A DNA stretch of 64,000 nt from Kyrpidia sp. (GCA_029960885.1 JASBVV010000046.1:41895-105894), one strand, 5' to 3'. Positions 53,774 to 64,000 are shown, counted from the stretch's first letter. The notes: generated by a model not told the origin, from the sequence alone. Numbers and translations: made by a program.

Positions 53774-55321
53774 TCACAAGGGAATGTTGCCGTGTTTTTT
53801 CCCGGGTCGGGATTCCTCCTTGCCCTCGAGAATTTCCAGGGACTCTTTTAGTTTACGCCGAGTTTCCCGGGGATCGATCACATCGTCGACCATGCCGTAG
53901 GAGGCCGCGACATAAGGATTCGAGAATCGCTCGCGGTATTCGGCAATTTTCTGGGCCCGGGTGGCCGCGGGATCGGGACTTTCTTCGATTTCCTTGGCAA
54001 AAATGATGTTCGCCGCCCCTTCGGGCCCCATCACCGCCACCTCGGCGATGGGCCAAGCGTAGACCAGGTCCGCCCCGATGGCCTTGCTGTTGAGAGCCAC
54101 ATACGCTCCGCCGAACGCTTTGCGCAGAATCACCGTGATCTTCGGCACCGTGGCTTCGGAATAGGCGTACAGAATCTTGGCCCCGTGCCGGATAATCCCG
54201 CCGTGCTCCTGTTTGACCCCGGGAATGAATCCGGTGACATCCTCGAATGTGATGATGGGAATGTTGAAACAATCGCAAAACCGGATGAACCGGGCGATTT
54301 TGTCCGACGAATTGATGTCCAGACCCCCGGCCATGAATTTCGGATTGTTGGCCACAATCCCCACGGGCCGGCCGTCGATCCGGGCGAAGCCCACCACCGC
54401 ATTTTTCGCGAACTGGGCGTGAACCTCCATGAAATCCCCGTCGTCCACCACCCGCTCGATAACCCTGCGGACGTCGTACACCTTCGTCCCGTCCACCGGC
54501 ACGAGGTCGATCATCTCCTCGTCCCACCCGTCGTCATTCCGAACCGGACGCCGGGGCGGCCGTTCCCGGCTGCTCGACGGCAGAAAATCCAGAAGCCGCC
54601 TGACCTGACCGAGCACCTCTGCCTCATCCGGCCCGGTGAAATGGGCCACTCCGCTGAGGGACCCGTGCACCCGGGCCCCACCGAGATTCTCCGAGCTGAT
54701 CGACTCTCCGGTAACCGCCTCGATCACCTTGGGCCCGGTGATAAACATCTGGCTCGTCCCTTCAACCATAAAGATAAAATCCGTGATCGCCGGGGAATAC
54801 ACGGCGCCCCCGGCACACGGCCCCATGATCACCGAGATTTGCGGCACCACCCCGGAATAGATGGAATTCCGGTAGAAAATCTGTCCATATCCGTCCAGGG
54901 ACACCACCCCTTCCTGGATGCGGGCGCCCCCGGAGTCGTTCAGCCCAAGGATGGGACAGCCGTTTTTCGCCGCCAGATCCATGATCTTGGCGATCTTTTG
55001 CGCGTGCATCTCCCCCAGGGCCCCTCCGAACACCGTGAAATCCTGGGCGAAAATGTACACCGTCCGGCCGTTGATTTTCCCGTAACCGGTCACCACTCCT
55101 TCGCCGGGCGCGTCCATCTGATCCATGCCGAAGAGGGTTCCCCGGTGTTCGATAAACGGATTTAACTCCCGAAAGGTCCCGGGATCCAGAAGAAGGTCAA
55201 TCCGCTCCCGTGCGGTGAGTTTGCCGCGGTCATGCTGTTGGGCAATCCGCCGGTCTCCGCCGCCCAGTTCCACCTTCCTCCGGCGCTCTTCCATATCGAG
55301 GATTTTTTCGATCAACGACAA
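53774..55321 (-). CDS. Acyl-CoA (propionyl/methylmalonyl-CoA) carboxyltransferase subunit
   Basis: LTARERIDLLLDPGTFRE; LGLNDSGGARIQEGV; FIPGVKQEHGGIIRHGAKILYAYSEATVPKITVI. Confidence 0.93.
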   Translation of the reverse strand: MSLIEKILDMEERRRKVELGGGDRRIAQQHDRGKLTARERIDLLLDPGTFRELNPFIEHRGTLFGMDQMDAPGEGVVTGYGKINGRTVYIFAQDFTVFGGALGEMHAQKIAKIMDLAAKNGCPILGLNDSGGARIQEGVVSLDGYGQIFYRNSIYSGVVPQISVIMGPCAGGAVYSPAITDFIFMVEGTSQMFITGPKVIEAVTGESISSENLGGARVHGSLSGVAHFTGPDEAEVLGQVRRLLDFLPSSSRERPPRRPVRNDDGWDEEMIDLVPVDGTKVYDVRRVIERVVDDGDFMEVHAQFAKNAVVGFARIDGRPVGIVANNPKFMAGGLDINSSDKIARFIRFCDCFNIPIITFEDVTGFIPGVKQEHGGIIRHGAKILYAYSEATVPKITVILRKAFGGAYVALNSKAIGADLVYAWPIAEVAVMGPEGAANIIFAKEIEESPDPAATRAQKIAEYRERFSNPYVAASYGMVDDVIDPRETRRKLKESLEILEGKEESRPGKKHGNIPL

Positions 55322-55344
55322 TAGACCTCCTTGCGTCGGTTCGA

Positions 55345-56175
55345 CTATTCATCCACGCGCTGGCAAAACTCGGTCAACACGCCGCCGGTGCTCTTGGGGT
55401 GCACAAAAGCGATCAATTTCCCGTGTCCGCCCGGACGGGGCTCCTCATCAATCAACCGGCATCCCGCTTCCCGGGCCCTTCGCAGGCGCTCGGCCACGTC
55501 CTTCACTCGGTAGGCCACGTGGTGAATCCCCGGCCCGCGCTTGTCCAAAAACTTGGCAATCGGGCTGTCCGGAGCGGTGGGTTCAAGCAGTTCGACGGTG
55601 CTTTCCCCAACGGCCAGAAAGGCTGCGGTCACCTGCTGGTCCTCAATGACCTCTTGGTGAATCACCCGCATGCCGAGCTGTTCCGTATAAAACGGCAAAG
55701 CCTCCCGCAGGGACGGGACCGCGATCCCGATGTGGTCGATCCGATCCGGGGGCTCCGGAATGTCCTGCGGCACCTCTTTCCTTCGAACGTGGGTCCGGAT
55801 AAACTCCACCGTCTCCTGAATCGACGTCCCCGGTGTGAATACCTCGGCAATTCCCGCCTCTTTGAGGGCCGGGATATCCTCCCGGGGGATGACGCCGCCG
55901 CCCACCACCAGGATGTCGTCCGCCCCCTGTGCCCGAAGCAGGCGAACCACTTCGGGAAACAGCTCCATGTGGGCGCCGGACAAAGACGACAGACCGATAC
56001 AGTCCACATCCTCCTGGAGCGCCGCCGCCACGATCTGTTCCGGCGTCTGCCGCAATCCGGAGTAGACGACCTCCATACCGGCATCCCGCAGGCCCTGGGC
56101 GATCACCAGGGCGCCCCGGTCATGACCGTCGAGACCGGGTTTAGCCACCAACACGCGAATTGTCCGTTCCGCCAC
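55345..56175 (-). CDS. Fusion: methylmalonyl-CoA mutase B12-binding subunit + methylmalonyl-CoA epimerase
   Basis: N-terminal [32 protein letters not shown] (DxHxxG); C-terminal [24 protein letters not shown]…GIHHVAYRV glyoxalase fold. Confidence 0.92.
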   Translation of the reverse strand: MAERTIRVLVAKPGLDGHDRGALVIAQGLRDAGMEVVYSGLRQTPEQIVAAALQEDVDCIGLSSLSGAHMELFPEVVRLLRAQGADDILVVGGGVIPREDIPALKEAGIAEVFTPGTSIQETVEFIRTHVRRKEVPQDIPEPPDRIDHIGIAVPSLREALPFYTEQLGMRVIHQEVIEDQQVTAAFLAVGESTVELLEPTAPDSPIAKFLDKRGPGIHHVAYRVKDVAERLRRAREAGCRLIDEEPRPGGHGKLIAFVHPKSTGGVLTEFCQRVDE

Positions 56176-56233
56176 GGCATGTCACCCTTTCTCCTTCGTC
56201 ACCGCCGACCGACCGGCCGGTTCAAATCTGTGT

Positions 56234-57898
56234 TCACCACTGTGCGGGCCGATACTCGCCAAAGACATCGCGCAACACGCCGCAGATCTCTCCCAGGGTC
56301 GCGTACCCCCGCACCGCATCCACAATGTACGGCATCAGATTGTCGGTTCCCTGCGCCGCTTCTTTCAACCGGGCCAGCGCCGTTTCAACCTCCGCGGCGC
56401 TGCGGCCGGCGCGGAGGTCCGCCAGTTCCTTCCTTCGCCGTTCTCCCAGTCGGGGATCCACCCGCAAGAGTTCCGGTTCGGGCTCGTCCTCCACCCGGAA
56501 TGCGTTGACCCCGACCACGATCTCTTCACCGTTCTCCACGGCCATCTGGGTTCGGTAGGCGGCATCCCGGATTTCCCGCTGCATATATCCCGCCTCGATG
56601 GCCTGAACCGCGCCGCCCATCTCGTCGATCTTTTCAATGTATTCCATGGCCCTGCGTTCAATCTCATCGGTCAACTCCTCGACATAATACGAACCGGCCA
56701 ACGGATCCACCGTGTCCGCCACGCCGCTTTCAAACGCGATAATCTGCTGCGTCCGCAGCGCGATCCGCGCCGACTCCTCGGTGGGCAACGCCAGGGCCTC
56801 GTCCCGGCTGTTCGTGTGGAGGCTCTGGGTGCCGCCGAGCACCGCCGCCAGGGCCTGGATCGTCACCCGTACAATGTTGTTATCCGGCTGCTGGGCGGTC
56901 AGGGTCGATCCGCCGGTCTGCGTGTGGAAACGCAGTTGCCACGATTTGGGATTTTTCGCTCCAAAGCGCTCCCGCATAATCCGGGCCCAAAGCCGCCGGG
57001 CCGCCCGGAACTTGGCGATCTCCTCGAAAAAGTGATTATGCGCGTTAAAAAAGAAGGAGAGCCGCGGCCCGAACGTATCCACATCGAGCCCCCGCTTCAC
57101 CGCCGCCTCGACGTAGGCGATGGCGTTGGCCAGTGTAAAGGCCACCTCCTGCACCGCCGTGGAGCCGGCCTCCCGGATGTGATACCCGCTGATGCTGATG
57201 GTATTCCATTGGGGCACTTTTTCACTGCAGTAGGCGAAAATATCGGTGATCAGCCGCATGGAAGGCTTCGGCGGAAAAATATATGTTCCCCTGGCCACGT
57301 ATTCTTTCAGGATATCGTTCTGGGTCGTCCCGCCCAGTTTTTCGGACGGGACTCCCTGCTTTTCTCCGACAACGATGTACATCGCCAACAGCACCGCGGC
57401 CGGAGCGTTGATCGTCATCGACGTCGTGACCTTGTCCAGTGGGATCCCGTCAAACAACTGCTCCATGTCCGCCAACGAGGAGATGGCCACCCCCACTTTG
57501 CCGACTTCGCCCCGGGCCATGGGGTGATCGGAATCGTACCCGATCTGTGTCGGCAGATCGAACGCCGTGGAGAGCCCGGTCTGCCCTTGTTCCAACAGAT
57601 ACCGAAACCGCCGGTTCGTCTCCTCCGCCGTTCCGAACCCGGCGTATTGACGCATCGTCCAGAATCTTCCGCGATACATGGTCCGCTGAACCCCTCGGGT
57701 GAAGGGGTACTCCCCGGGAAACCCGACGTTTTCCATGTAGCGTTTGAGTTCCTTTTTGTCGCCGCAGCGGGGGACGTACAGCCGCCTGACGACAATGCCC
57801 GACGAGGTCACAAAGGATTCCTTCCGTTCGGGTCGCTTTTTCACCGTCTGTTCCGTTTTCTTTTCCCATTCTTCATACCGCTGCTCAAAATCGGACAC
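56234..57898 (-). CDS. Methylmalonyl-CoA mutase large (catalytic) subunit
   Basis: [62 protein letters not shown] start 57898. Confidence 0.93.
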   Translation of the reverse strand: MSDFEQRYEEWEKKTEQTVKKRPERKESFVTSSGIVVRRLYVPRCGDKKELKRYMENVGFPGEYPFTRGVQRTMYRGRFWTMRQYAGFGTAEETNRRFRYLLEQGQTGLSTAFDLPTQIGYDSDHPMARGEVGKVGVAISSLADMEQLFDGIPLDKVTTSMTINAPAAVLLAMYIVVGEKQGVPSEKLGGTTQNDILKEYVARGTYIFPPKPSMRLITDIFAYCSEKVPQWNTISISGYHIREAGSTAVQEVAFTLANAIAYVEAAVKRGLDVDTFGPRLSFFFNAHNHFFEEIAKFRAARRLWARIMRERFGAKNPKSWQLRFHTQTGGSTLTAQQPDNNIVRVTIQALAAVLGGTQSLHTNSRDEALALPTEESARIALRTQQIIAFESGVADTVDPLAGSYYVEELTDEIERRAMEYIEKIDEMGGAVQAIEAGYMQREIRDAAYRTQMAVENGEEIVVGVNAFRVEDEPEPELLRVDPRLGERRRKELADLRAGRSAAEVETALARLKEAAQGTDNLMPYIVDAVRGYATLGEICGVLRDVFGEYRPAQW

Positions 57899-58130
57899 CC
57901 TTCTCACTCCTCTTTCCCAGCCCGCCGTAACCCATTCGATTATAGCATCCGGCGTTAGGATGCGCACCGGCGGAAAAGGCAAAGCCCGCCGAATCGACGG
58001 GCCGACATCGTGGGCCTCGGACACCTCCAGACGCAGGGACGCTACGACCATCGCGTGTCCGCCACCGGCGGGGCCGTGCATACCGCCCGCCGCGAGAGCG
58101 TCGCGGCGCCCCGTATCGTTTTCAGGCGGA

Positions 58131-59054
58131 TCAGCGGCGGGCCTCCGCACGGTCCCGAACCCCCCGCACCTGTTCGTGGGCGTGATAGGAACTGCGGACC
58201 AGCGGTCCCGACTCGACATGTCGAAACCCTCGTTTGAATGCCTCGTCGCGAAGCCGGTCGAACTCCTCCGGAGTGTAATACCGATGGACTGCCAGATGTT
58301 TCCGGGTCGGCTGCAGGTACTGACCCACGGTGAGGATGTCGCAATCCACCGCCCGGAGGTCGTCCATCGTTTCCAGGATCTCCTCCCAGGTCTCCCCGAC
58401 GCCGACCATGATGCTCGACTTGGTGGGAATGCCCGGCGCCAGCGATTTCGAGCGCCGCAGCAGCTCCAGGGACCGATCGTATTTCGCGCGGGAACGCACC
58501 CGGTCCGAGAGCCGCCGGACCGTTTCCACGTTGTGATTGAGGATGTCCGGCTCGGCCGCAAGCACCGTCCGGAGCGATTCTTCCCTGCCCTGAAAATCCG
58601 GAATGAGCACTTCCACCGAGCATTCCGGCGCCCGCCGGCGGATCGCCCGGATGGTGGCGGCAAACACCTCGGCCCCCCCGTCCTCCAGATCATCCCGGGC
58701 CACCGAGGTCACCACCACATGGCGCAGCCCCATGGCCACCACCACCTCGGCCACCCGTTCCGGCTCCTCCAGGTCCAGCTCCGTCGGCCGGCCGCTGGTC
58801 ACCGCACAGAACCGGCAGGCCCGGGTGCAGATTCGCCCGAGGATCATGAACGTGGCCGTCCGATGGGACCAGCACTCATAGATATTCGGGCAGCGGGCCT
58901 CTTCGCAGACCGTGTGAAGAGTCTGCCCCCGCATCAACGATTTGAGTTCGCGGAAATTCTCGTTGGTCCGCAAATGGATTTTAAGCCAATCGGGACGGTG
59001 AGCCGGCCGCCCGGCCGTTTCCTCCGTTCCGGAAAGCACCCGCAATTCCTCCAT
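58131..59054 (-). CDS. lipA: Lipoyl synthase
   Basis: [13 protein letters not shown] and radical [11 protein letters not shown] motifs. Confidence 0.95.
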   Translation of the reverse strand: MEELRVLSGTEETAGRPAHRPDWLKIHLRTNENFRELKSLMRGQTLHTVCEEARCPNIYECWSHRTATFMILGRICTRACRFCAVTSGRPTELDLEEPERVAEVVVAMGLRHVVVTSVARDDLEDGGAEVFAATIRAIRRRAPECSVEVLIPDFQGREESLRTVLAAEPDILNHNVETVRRLSDRVRSRAKYDRSLELLRRSKSLAPGIPTKSSIMVGVGETWEEILETMDDLRAVDCDILTVGQYLQPTRKHLAVHRYYTPEEFDRLRDEAFKRGFRHVESGPLVRSSYHAHEQVRGVRDRAEARR

Positions 59055-59080
59055 GCAACCCCCACCTCACCCCGCTCAGA

Positions 59081-60439
59081 CTAGATCCCGATGTCCTCCC
59101 GGTAGGCTTCCAGCCGCCCTTTGATGCTCTGCAGGAATCTCCCGCAAATCCATCCGTCCAACACCCGATGGTCCAAAGACAAACAGAGGTTTACCATGGA
59201 TCGGACGGCGAGCATGTCGCCGGGCATCACCACCGGGCGCTTCGCGATGGCTTCCACGCTGAGGATCGCCGCCTGGCCCCCGTTGAGAATGGGTTGGGAC
59301 AATACCGACCCGAATGCCCCGGTGTTGTTCACCGTAAAGGTCCCTCCCTCCACATCCTCCATGCGGAGCCTGCCCCGGCGGGCCTTGGAGGCCAGATCGT
59401 GCACCGCGTGAGCCAATCCGGTCACCGACAGCCGGTCGGCGTCGCGGATCACAGGCACCCACAGAGCATCCTCGCTCGCCACCGCCACCGAAAGATGGAT
59501 CCGTTTTTTTATTATAATCCGATTGTCCGCCCAGGTGGAGTTCAGGATCGGGTATTCCCTCAGGGTATCCGCCACCGCTTTGAGGAAGAAGGGTAGGTAT
59601 GTCAGAGGAATGCCCTCCCGGCGGCGAAACTCCTCCTTCAACCGCTCGCGCAGGCGGACCAACCCGGTGACATCCGCCTCTACCATGGTCCAGGCGTGGG
59701 GCGCCGCATGCACGCTTTCCACCATGTGCCGGGCGATGGCCCGGCGAATCGGCGAAGCCTCGACGATCTCGACATCCTCTTCAGGGGAAACGTCCGAAAC
59801 CTGCGGCCCACCCGGCGCGGTCCCCCCGGCGGTTCGCACCGGATTCCCGGTCCGCTGCGCCGACTCCGGCCCGAAGGCCGGCCGCGCCAACCAGGCCAGC
59901 ACATCACGCCGGGTTACCCGCCCGCCGGCCCCGGTGCCGGGAATCTGCTCCAGCCGTAAGCCGTACTCCCTGGCCAGTTTCCGGACGGCCGGCGAATAGC
60001 GTCCTCTCAGGGAATCCATTCCGACGTGCGACAGGGCGAACCCTGCTTCCCGGCGCCTCCGGTTCCCTGCCGCTTCCCGGGCGGCAACCCCGTGCGGCAG
60101 CCCGGACCCCGCCTCCGGAGCGGCCCATGACGATTCGGCCGCCCCGGCCGCCGTCTCTGCGGCGGGGGCGGAGGAGATCTCCGCCCCCCCGGCGGCGGCC
60201 GTCTCAAACGCTTCGATCAAGGCGACCGGCGTACCCGCCGGCACCGTTTCTCCTTCCCGCACGAGGCATTGCATCAGGATGCCCCCGGTGTCGGCGGGCA
60301 GTTCCGCCGTCACCTTATCGGTGATCACTTCGGCGATCGGTTCATATTTATGCACCGTCTCTCCGACCTTTTTGAGCCAGCGGGACAACATTCCCTCGGT
60401 GACACTCTCCCCCAACTGGGGCATTTTGATTTGGATCAT
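59081..60439 (-). CDS. Branched-chain 2-oxoacid dehydrogenase E2
   Basis: Lipoyl domain (AEVITDKVTAELPAD), PSBD, catalytic C-terminus LSLDHRVLDGWICGRFLQ. Confidence 0.92.
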   Translation of the reverse strand: MIQIKMPQLGESVTEGMLSRWLKKVGETVHKYEPIAEVITDKVTAELPADTGGILMQCLVREGETVPAGTPVALIEAFETAAAGGAEISSAPAAETAAGAAESSWAAPEAGSGLPHGVAAREAAGNRRRREAGFALSHVGMDSLRGRYSPAVRKLAREYGLRLEQIPGTGAGGRVTRRDVLAWLARPAFGPESAQRTGNPVRTAGGTAPGGPQVSDVSPEEDVEIVEASPIRRAIARHMVESVHAAPHAWTMVEADVTGLVRLRERLKEEFRRREGIPLTYLPFFLKAVADTLREYPILNSTWADNRIIIKKRIHLSVAVASEDALWVPVIRDADRLSVTGLAHAVHDLASKARRGRLRMEDVEGGTFTVNNTGAFGSVLSQPILNGGQAAILSVEAIAKRPVVMPGDMLAVRSMVNLCLSLDHRVLDGWICGRFLQSIKGRLEAYREDIGI

Positions 60440-60451
60440 TTCGCCCCCTCC

Positions 60452-61435
60452 TCAAAACCGGGCCAACTCCCGCATCGCCCGGGCCATGCGGGGAACCGTT
60501 AACACATATTCTTTTTCCAGGTCGGGGTTAAACGGCATGGCCGGAACCTCCGGTCCCGCCAAGCGCATCACCGGGGCATCCAGGGAAAAGAGGGCCTTCT
60601 CGGCGATGAGGGCCGCCACCTCCGCTCCAACCCCGCCCACTTTGTTATCCTCGTGAACAATCATGACCTTCCCGGTTTTTTCGGCCGCCTCGAGGATCGC
60701 CGACTCGTCCAGCGGGCGCAGACTTCGCAGGTCCAGGACATGCGCGGAAATTCCCTCGCCCTGCACGACGTTCGCCGCCTCGAGGACCGTGTGGAGCGTC
60801 ATCCCGTAGGAAATGACCGTGATGTCCGTCCCCTCCCGGGCCACCCGGGCTGTGCCGATGGGCACCGTATAATCCGCCTCGGGCACCTCGCCCCTGATGG
60901 ACCGATAACATTTTTTGTGTTCGAAAAACAGCACCGGATCATCGTCCCGGATCGCCGCCTTGAGCAGCCCCTTGACATCGTACGGAGTGGCCGGCGCCAC
61001 CACTTTGAGGCCAGGAATGTGATAGAACAAGGCCTCCACGCTTTGAGAGTGGTACAGGCCGCCGTGCACACCGCCGCCGTAGGGCGCCCGGATCACCAGC
61101 GGGCAATACCAGTCGTTGTTCGATCGATAACGCATTTTGGCCGCCTCACTGATGATCTGGTTCACCGCCGGCAGGATGAAATCGGCAAACTGGATCTCTG
61201 CCACAGGCCGCATGCCGTACAAAGACGCCCCGATCGCCACGCCCACAATGGCCGACTCCGCCAGCGGCGCATCCAGCACCCGCTCCGCTCCAAACTCCTC
61301 CAAAAGGCCCAGGGTGGCCCGGAACACGCCGCCCCGGACGCCCACATCCTCACCGAGGACGAAAACCGACGAATCCCTAGCCATTTCCTCCCTCAGCGCG
61401 TCCCGCACCGCTTCGATATACGTTTTCAGCGCCAT
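60452..61435 (-). CDS. Branched-chain 2-oxoacid dehydrogenase E1 beta
   Basis: MALKTYIEAVRDALREEMARDSSVFVLGEDVGVRGGVFRATLGL. Confidence 0.94.
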   Translation of the reverse strand: MALKTYIEAVRDALREEMARDSSVFVLGEDVGVRGGVFRATLGLLEEFGAERVLDAPLAESAIVGVAIGASLYGMRPVAEIQFADFILPAVNQIISEAAKMRYRSNNDWYCPLVIRAPYGGGVHGGLYHSQSVEALFYHIPGLKVVAPATPYDVKGLLKAAIRDDDPVLFFEHKKCYRSIRGEVPEADYTVPIGTARVAREGTDITVISYGMTLHTVLEAANVVQGEGISAHVLDLRSLRPLDESAILEAAEKTGKVMIVHEDNKVGGVGAEVAALIAEKALFSLDAPVMRLAGPEVPAMPFNPDLEKEYVLTVPRMARAMRELARF

Positions 61436-61463
61436 GGCCCTCACCTCCGCCCCGGTTTTCCGC

Positions 61464-62468
61464 TCATCCTTCCCGGTACACGTAACGCAGCAGTTCGTCC
61501 GGATCGGGGCCTTTCGCCCGCTCGGCGTACGCCGTCGCCTCGTCCACTTCCATTTGCACCTCGTGGTCAATAGCCCGCAACTCGGCCTCGCCGGCAACCC
61601 CCGTCTCCGTCAGATATTGTCCGAAACGGAGAATCGGATCGTTTTTTCGGGCCTCCTCCATCTCTTCCCGGGACCGGTAGGCGCGGTCGTCATCATCGCT
61701 GGAATGCGGGGTCAATCGCACCGTTCTCGCTTCGACCAGAGTCGGGCCTTCCCCCCGCCGAGCCCGGTCCGTCGCCGCTTTCATCGCCCGGTACACTTCC
61801 AGCACGTCTCCGCCGTCCACGGCGATCCCCGGCATGCCGTAGCCGGACGCCCGGTCGGCCACACGGGCGGCGGCCAGTTGTTTCCCGGCGGGAACCGAGA
61901 TGGCGTATCCGTTGTTCTGGCAGAAGAACACCACGGGCAGCCGGTGCACCCCCGCAAAATTCAGTCCTTCGTGAAAATCCCCCTGGTTGCTGGAACCTTC
62001 CCCGAACGAGACGTAGGCCACCACATCGTCGCCCCGCATCCGCGCGGCAAGAGCGATCCCGACGGCATGGGGGATCTGCGTGGACACCGGACTCGAGCCG
62101 GAGACGATCCGGTGCCGCCGACTGCCGAAATGGTTCGGCATTTGACGTCCGCCGCTGTTGGGATCCTCGGCCTTGGCGAACGCCGCCAGGAGCAAATCCC
62201 GAACCGTCTGGCCAAAAGCCAGCGCCACGGCCGTATCCCGATAATACGGCAGGACATAATCTTTCGACCGGTCCAAGGCGTACGCGGCTCCGACCTGGGC
62301 CCCTTCGTGGCCTTGACAGGAGATGACAAAAGGAATTTTCCCGGCGCGATTCAGGACCCACATCCGCTCATCCGCCCGGCGCGCCAACAGCATGAGCCGG
62401 TACATGGCCAGGACATCCTCTCGGGAGAGTCCCAGGGCCTCATGGCGATTCCGCATTTCCACACTCAT
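61464..62468 (-). CDS. Branched-chain 2-oxoacid dehydrogenase E1 alpha
   Basis: LYRLMLLARRADERMWVLNRAGKIPFVISCQGHEGAQVGAA; TPP motif GDVLEVYRAMK…HSSDDDDRAYR. Confidence 0.94.
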   Translation of the reverse strand: MSVEMRNRHEALGLSREDVLAMYRLMLLARRADERMWVLNRAGKIPFVISCQGHEGAQVGAAYALDRSKDYVLPYYRDTAVALAFGQTVRDLLLAAFAKAEDPNSGGRQMPNHFGSRRHRIVSGSSPVSTQIPHAVGIALAARMRGDDVVAYVSFGEGSSNQGDFHEGLNFAGVHRLPVVFFCQNNGYAISVPAGKQLAAARVADRASGYGMPGIAVDGGDVLEVYRAMKAATDRARRGEGPTLVEARTVRLTPHSSDDDDRAYRSREEMEEARKNDPILRFGQYLTETGVAGEAELRAIDHEVQMEVDEATAYAERAKGPDPDELLRYVYREG

Positions 62469-62521
62469 CTCCGATGCCTCCTTTGCTCCGAACGCCGTCC
62501 GGGTGATTCCGCCCACGCGGA

Positions 62522-63595
62522 TCAATGGTGAACCACGTATGTGCTGCGCACCTGCCTCAAGACGGCGATCCGCTCCTCTGCCAACCGATCCGCCGCCTGG
62601 TTGGCCGGTATGCCCTTCTTTCTGGCCATCGCCAGGACGTCCCGCACCCGGTCGTAGATCTGGTCCACCCGGGTCCGCACCCGCTCCGGGCTGTAGCCCT
62701 GCATTTCATCGGCCACATGGATGACCCCGCCGGCATTCGCGACGTAATCGGGCACGTACAGAATTCCCCGGGCTTCCAGTTCGGACCCGTGCCGATCTTC
62801 CGCCAGTTGATTGTTCGCCGATCCCGCCACGATCCGGCAGTGCAGCCGGGAGATCGTCCGGTCGTTGATGACCCCGCCCAAGGCACAGGGCGCAAATACA
62901 TCGCAGTCGACATCAACAATCCCGTCCGGATCCGCGCGTCCGGCTCCAAACGCGTGAATGGCCCGCGCGACCGCCTCTTCCCGAAGGTCCGCGACCACCA
63001 GATTCGCCCCGGCGCCGTGCAGAAGCTCGCACAATCGAAACCCCACGCTACCGAGCCCTTGCACCGCCACCGTCCGTCCCGCCGGGTCCTCGCTCCCAAA
63101 GACCTCTTTTAAAGCCGCCTGGATGCTGCGAAACACCCCCAGCGCCGTCATCGGACTGGGATCACCGCCGCCTCCTGAGGATGGAGACACCCCGGTGACG
63201 TAAGGGGTTTCCAGCCGGATCCAATCCATCTCCCGGGTGCCGGTGCCGACATCCTCGGCGGTGATGTACCGGCCGGCCAGACTCTGCACATACCGGCCGA
63301 ACGCCCGAAAGAGGGCTTCGTTTTTGTCCGTCAGGGGATCTCCGATGATCACCGCTTTCCCGCCGCCGTAATTCAGCCCGGCCACCGCCGCTTTGTACGT
63401 CATGCCCCTGGCCAAACGCAGGGCATCGACCACCGCCTCGGACTCGGTCGCATACGTCCACATCCGGCAGCCGCCCAGGGCCGGCCCCAGGGTGGTATCG
63501 TGGATGGCAATGACCGCCCTGAGTCCCGAAGACGCATCCTGACAGAACACCACCTGTTCGTAATCGAACGACGCCATGGTCTTGAAAATATCCAT
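62522..63595 (-). CDS. Leucine/valine dehydrogenase
   Basis: GPALGGCRMWTYATESEAVVDALRLARGMTYKAAVAGLNYGGGKAVI; VQGLGSVG. Confidence 0.94.
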   Translation of the reverse strand: MDIFKTMASFDYEQVVFCQDASSGLRAVIAIHDTTLGPALGGCRMWTYATESEAVVDALRLARGMTYKAAVAGLNYGGGKAVIIGDPLTDKNEALFRAFGRYVQSLAGRYITAEDVGTGTREMDWIRLETPYVTGVSPSSGGGGDPSPMTALGVFRSIQAALKEVFGSEDPAGRTVAVQGLGSVGFRLCELLHGAGANLVVADLREEAVARAIHAFGAGRADPDGIVDVDCDVFAPCALGGVINDRTISRLHCRIVAGSANNQLAEDRHGSELEARGILYVPDYVANAGGVIHVADEMQGYSPERVRTRVDQIYDRVRDVLAMARKKGIPANQAADRLAEERIAVLRQVRSTYVVHH

Positions 63596-63673
63596 GTCCG
63601 CTCCTCCGTTTCATCCCGGACGAGCTCGTCTCGACCGGTCATCGCCTCACCGACATTCTGCACGAAGAATCGG

Positions 63674-63689
63674 AGCAAAAATCATGCCA
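63674..63689 (-). promoter_or_regulatory. Sigma-54-type -24/-12 promoter for the leucine dehydrogenase/BCKDH operon
   Basis: Minus strand TGGCATGATTTTTGCT (TGGCAT-N5-TTGCT, GG-N10-GC). Confidence 0.82.
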
Positions 63690-63753
63690 TAAAAAACGGC
63701 GCCGCAGCCACAATCCCGACGCCGAAGGGGACTCCATGAAACGCCCCGGAACG

Positions 63754-63786
63754 TGCAATAAATTTCATTGTATGAAATTTATTGCA
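63754..63786. promoter_or_regulatory. Candidate enhancer (UAS) palindrome for a sigma-54 activator
   Basis: TGCAATAAATTTCAT-TGT-ATGAAATTTATTGCA: perfect 15-bp arms, 65-112 bp upstream of the -24/-12 element. Confidence 0.75.
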
Positions 63787-63857
63787 GGCAAGATCGTTCG
63801 CTCCCTCCCCCTGTCGAGATTCAGGCACCGCAAGCGGAGCGGGGTGAGAGTGCCCCT

Positions 63858-64000
63858 TCACCCCGCCCGGTGGTCTATCCCAAGTTTCTCCAATTTGTAA
63901 TATAAATTACGCACCGAAATCCCCAAGCGCCTGGCCGCCTCTGTCTTGTTGCCCGCGACACCGGCCAGGACCCGCTCGATGTGGGCCCGTTCCGCGGCCC
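63858..64000 (-). CDS. C-terminal Fis-type HTH of a probable sigma-54-dependent activator (BkdR-like), partial
   Basis: Minus strand: AAERAHIERVLAGVAGNKTEAARRLGISVRNLYYKLEKLGIDHRAG*. Confidence 0.85.
   Translation of the reverse strand, partial: AAERAHIERVLAGVAGNKTEAARRLGISVRNLYYKLEKLGIDHRAG

Noticed and set aside
57899-58693. N-terminal extension of the methylmalonyl-CoA mutase ORF through lipA
   Set aside because: The open frame continues only because GC-rich shadow frames lack stops; the MCM homologous region begins near GTG 57898 and the upstream part overlaps lipA on the same strand in another frame.
63839-63866. GCGGGGTGA…TCACCCCGC inverted repeat at the end of the activator gene
   Set aside because: Possible terminator, but no T-tract follows on the minus strand; support too weak to list.

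Overview
The window looks like a GC-rich, Kyrpidia/Alicyclobacillaceae-like Firmicute chromosome; the taxon is inferred from gene content and synteny, with no search run. Left part (+): a conserved translation/RNA block, polC-rimP-nusA-ylxR-ylxQ-infB-rbfA-nrnA-truB-ribF-rpsO-pnp. Next (15.4-21.9 kb) is an accessory locus: a DUF4242-like small protein, a Zn alcohol dehydrogenase and a four-component soluble di-iron monooxygenase (sDIMO; hydroxylase alpha, reductase, hydroxylase beta, coupling protein). An IS607-type recombinase relic lies just beyond it, followed by odhAB. The minus strand then carries a pyr operon with two PyrR-type attenuators, lspA/rluD, a dacF-punA-deoB-xerD-fur-spoIIM neighbourhood, and a branched-chain amino acid to succinyl-CoA operon (leucine dehydrogenase, BCKDH E1a/E1b/E2, lipA, methylmalonyl-CoA mutase, a fused B12-domain/epimerase, a carboxyltransferase). 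The last 143 nt encode the Fis-type HTH of a probable sigma-54 activator. The most interesting signal is regulatory. Three -24/-12 (sigma-54) promoter matches precede the three transcription units of the sDIMO locus, with clustered TGTTCA/TGAACA palindromes as candidate activator sites. A fourth, strong match precedes the leucine dehydrogenase operon, with a perfect 15-bp-arm palindrome between it and the activator gene. Other notable points are an in-frame deletion removing metal-ligand motifs from deoB, single-nucleotide frame breaks in infB and the sDIMO alpha gene (sequencing error or real), and a hairpin sequestering the dacF Shine-Dalgarno. All calls come from reading the sequence and ORF translations; no database search was done.
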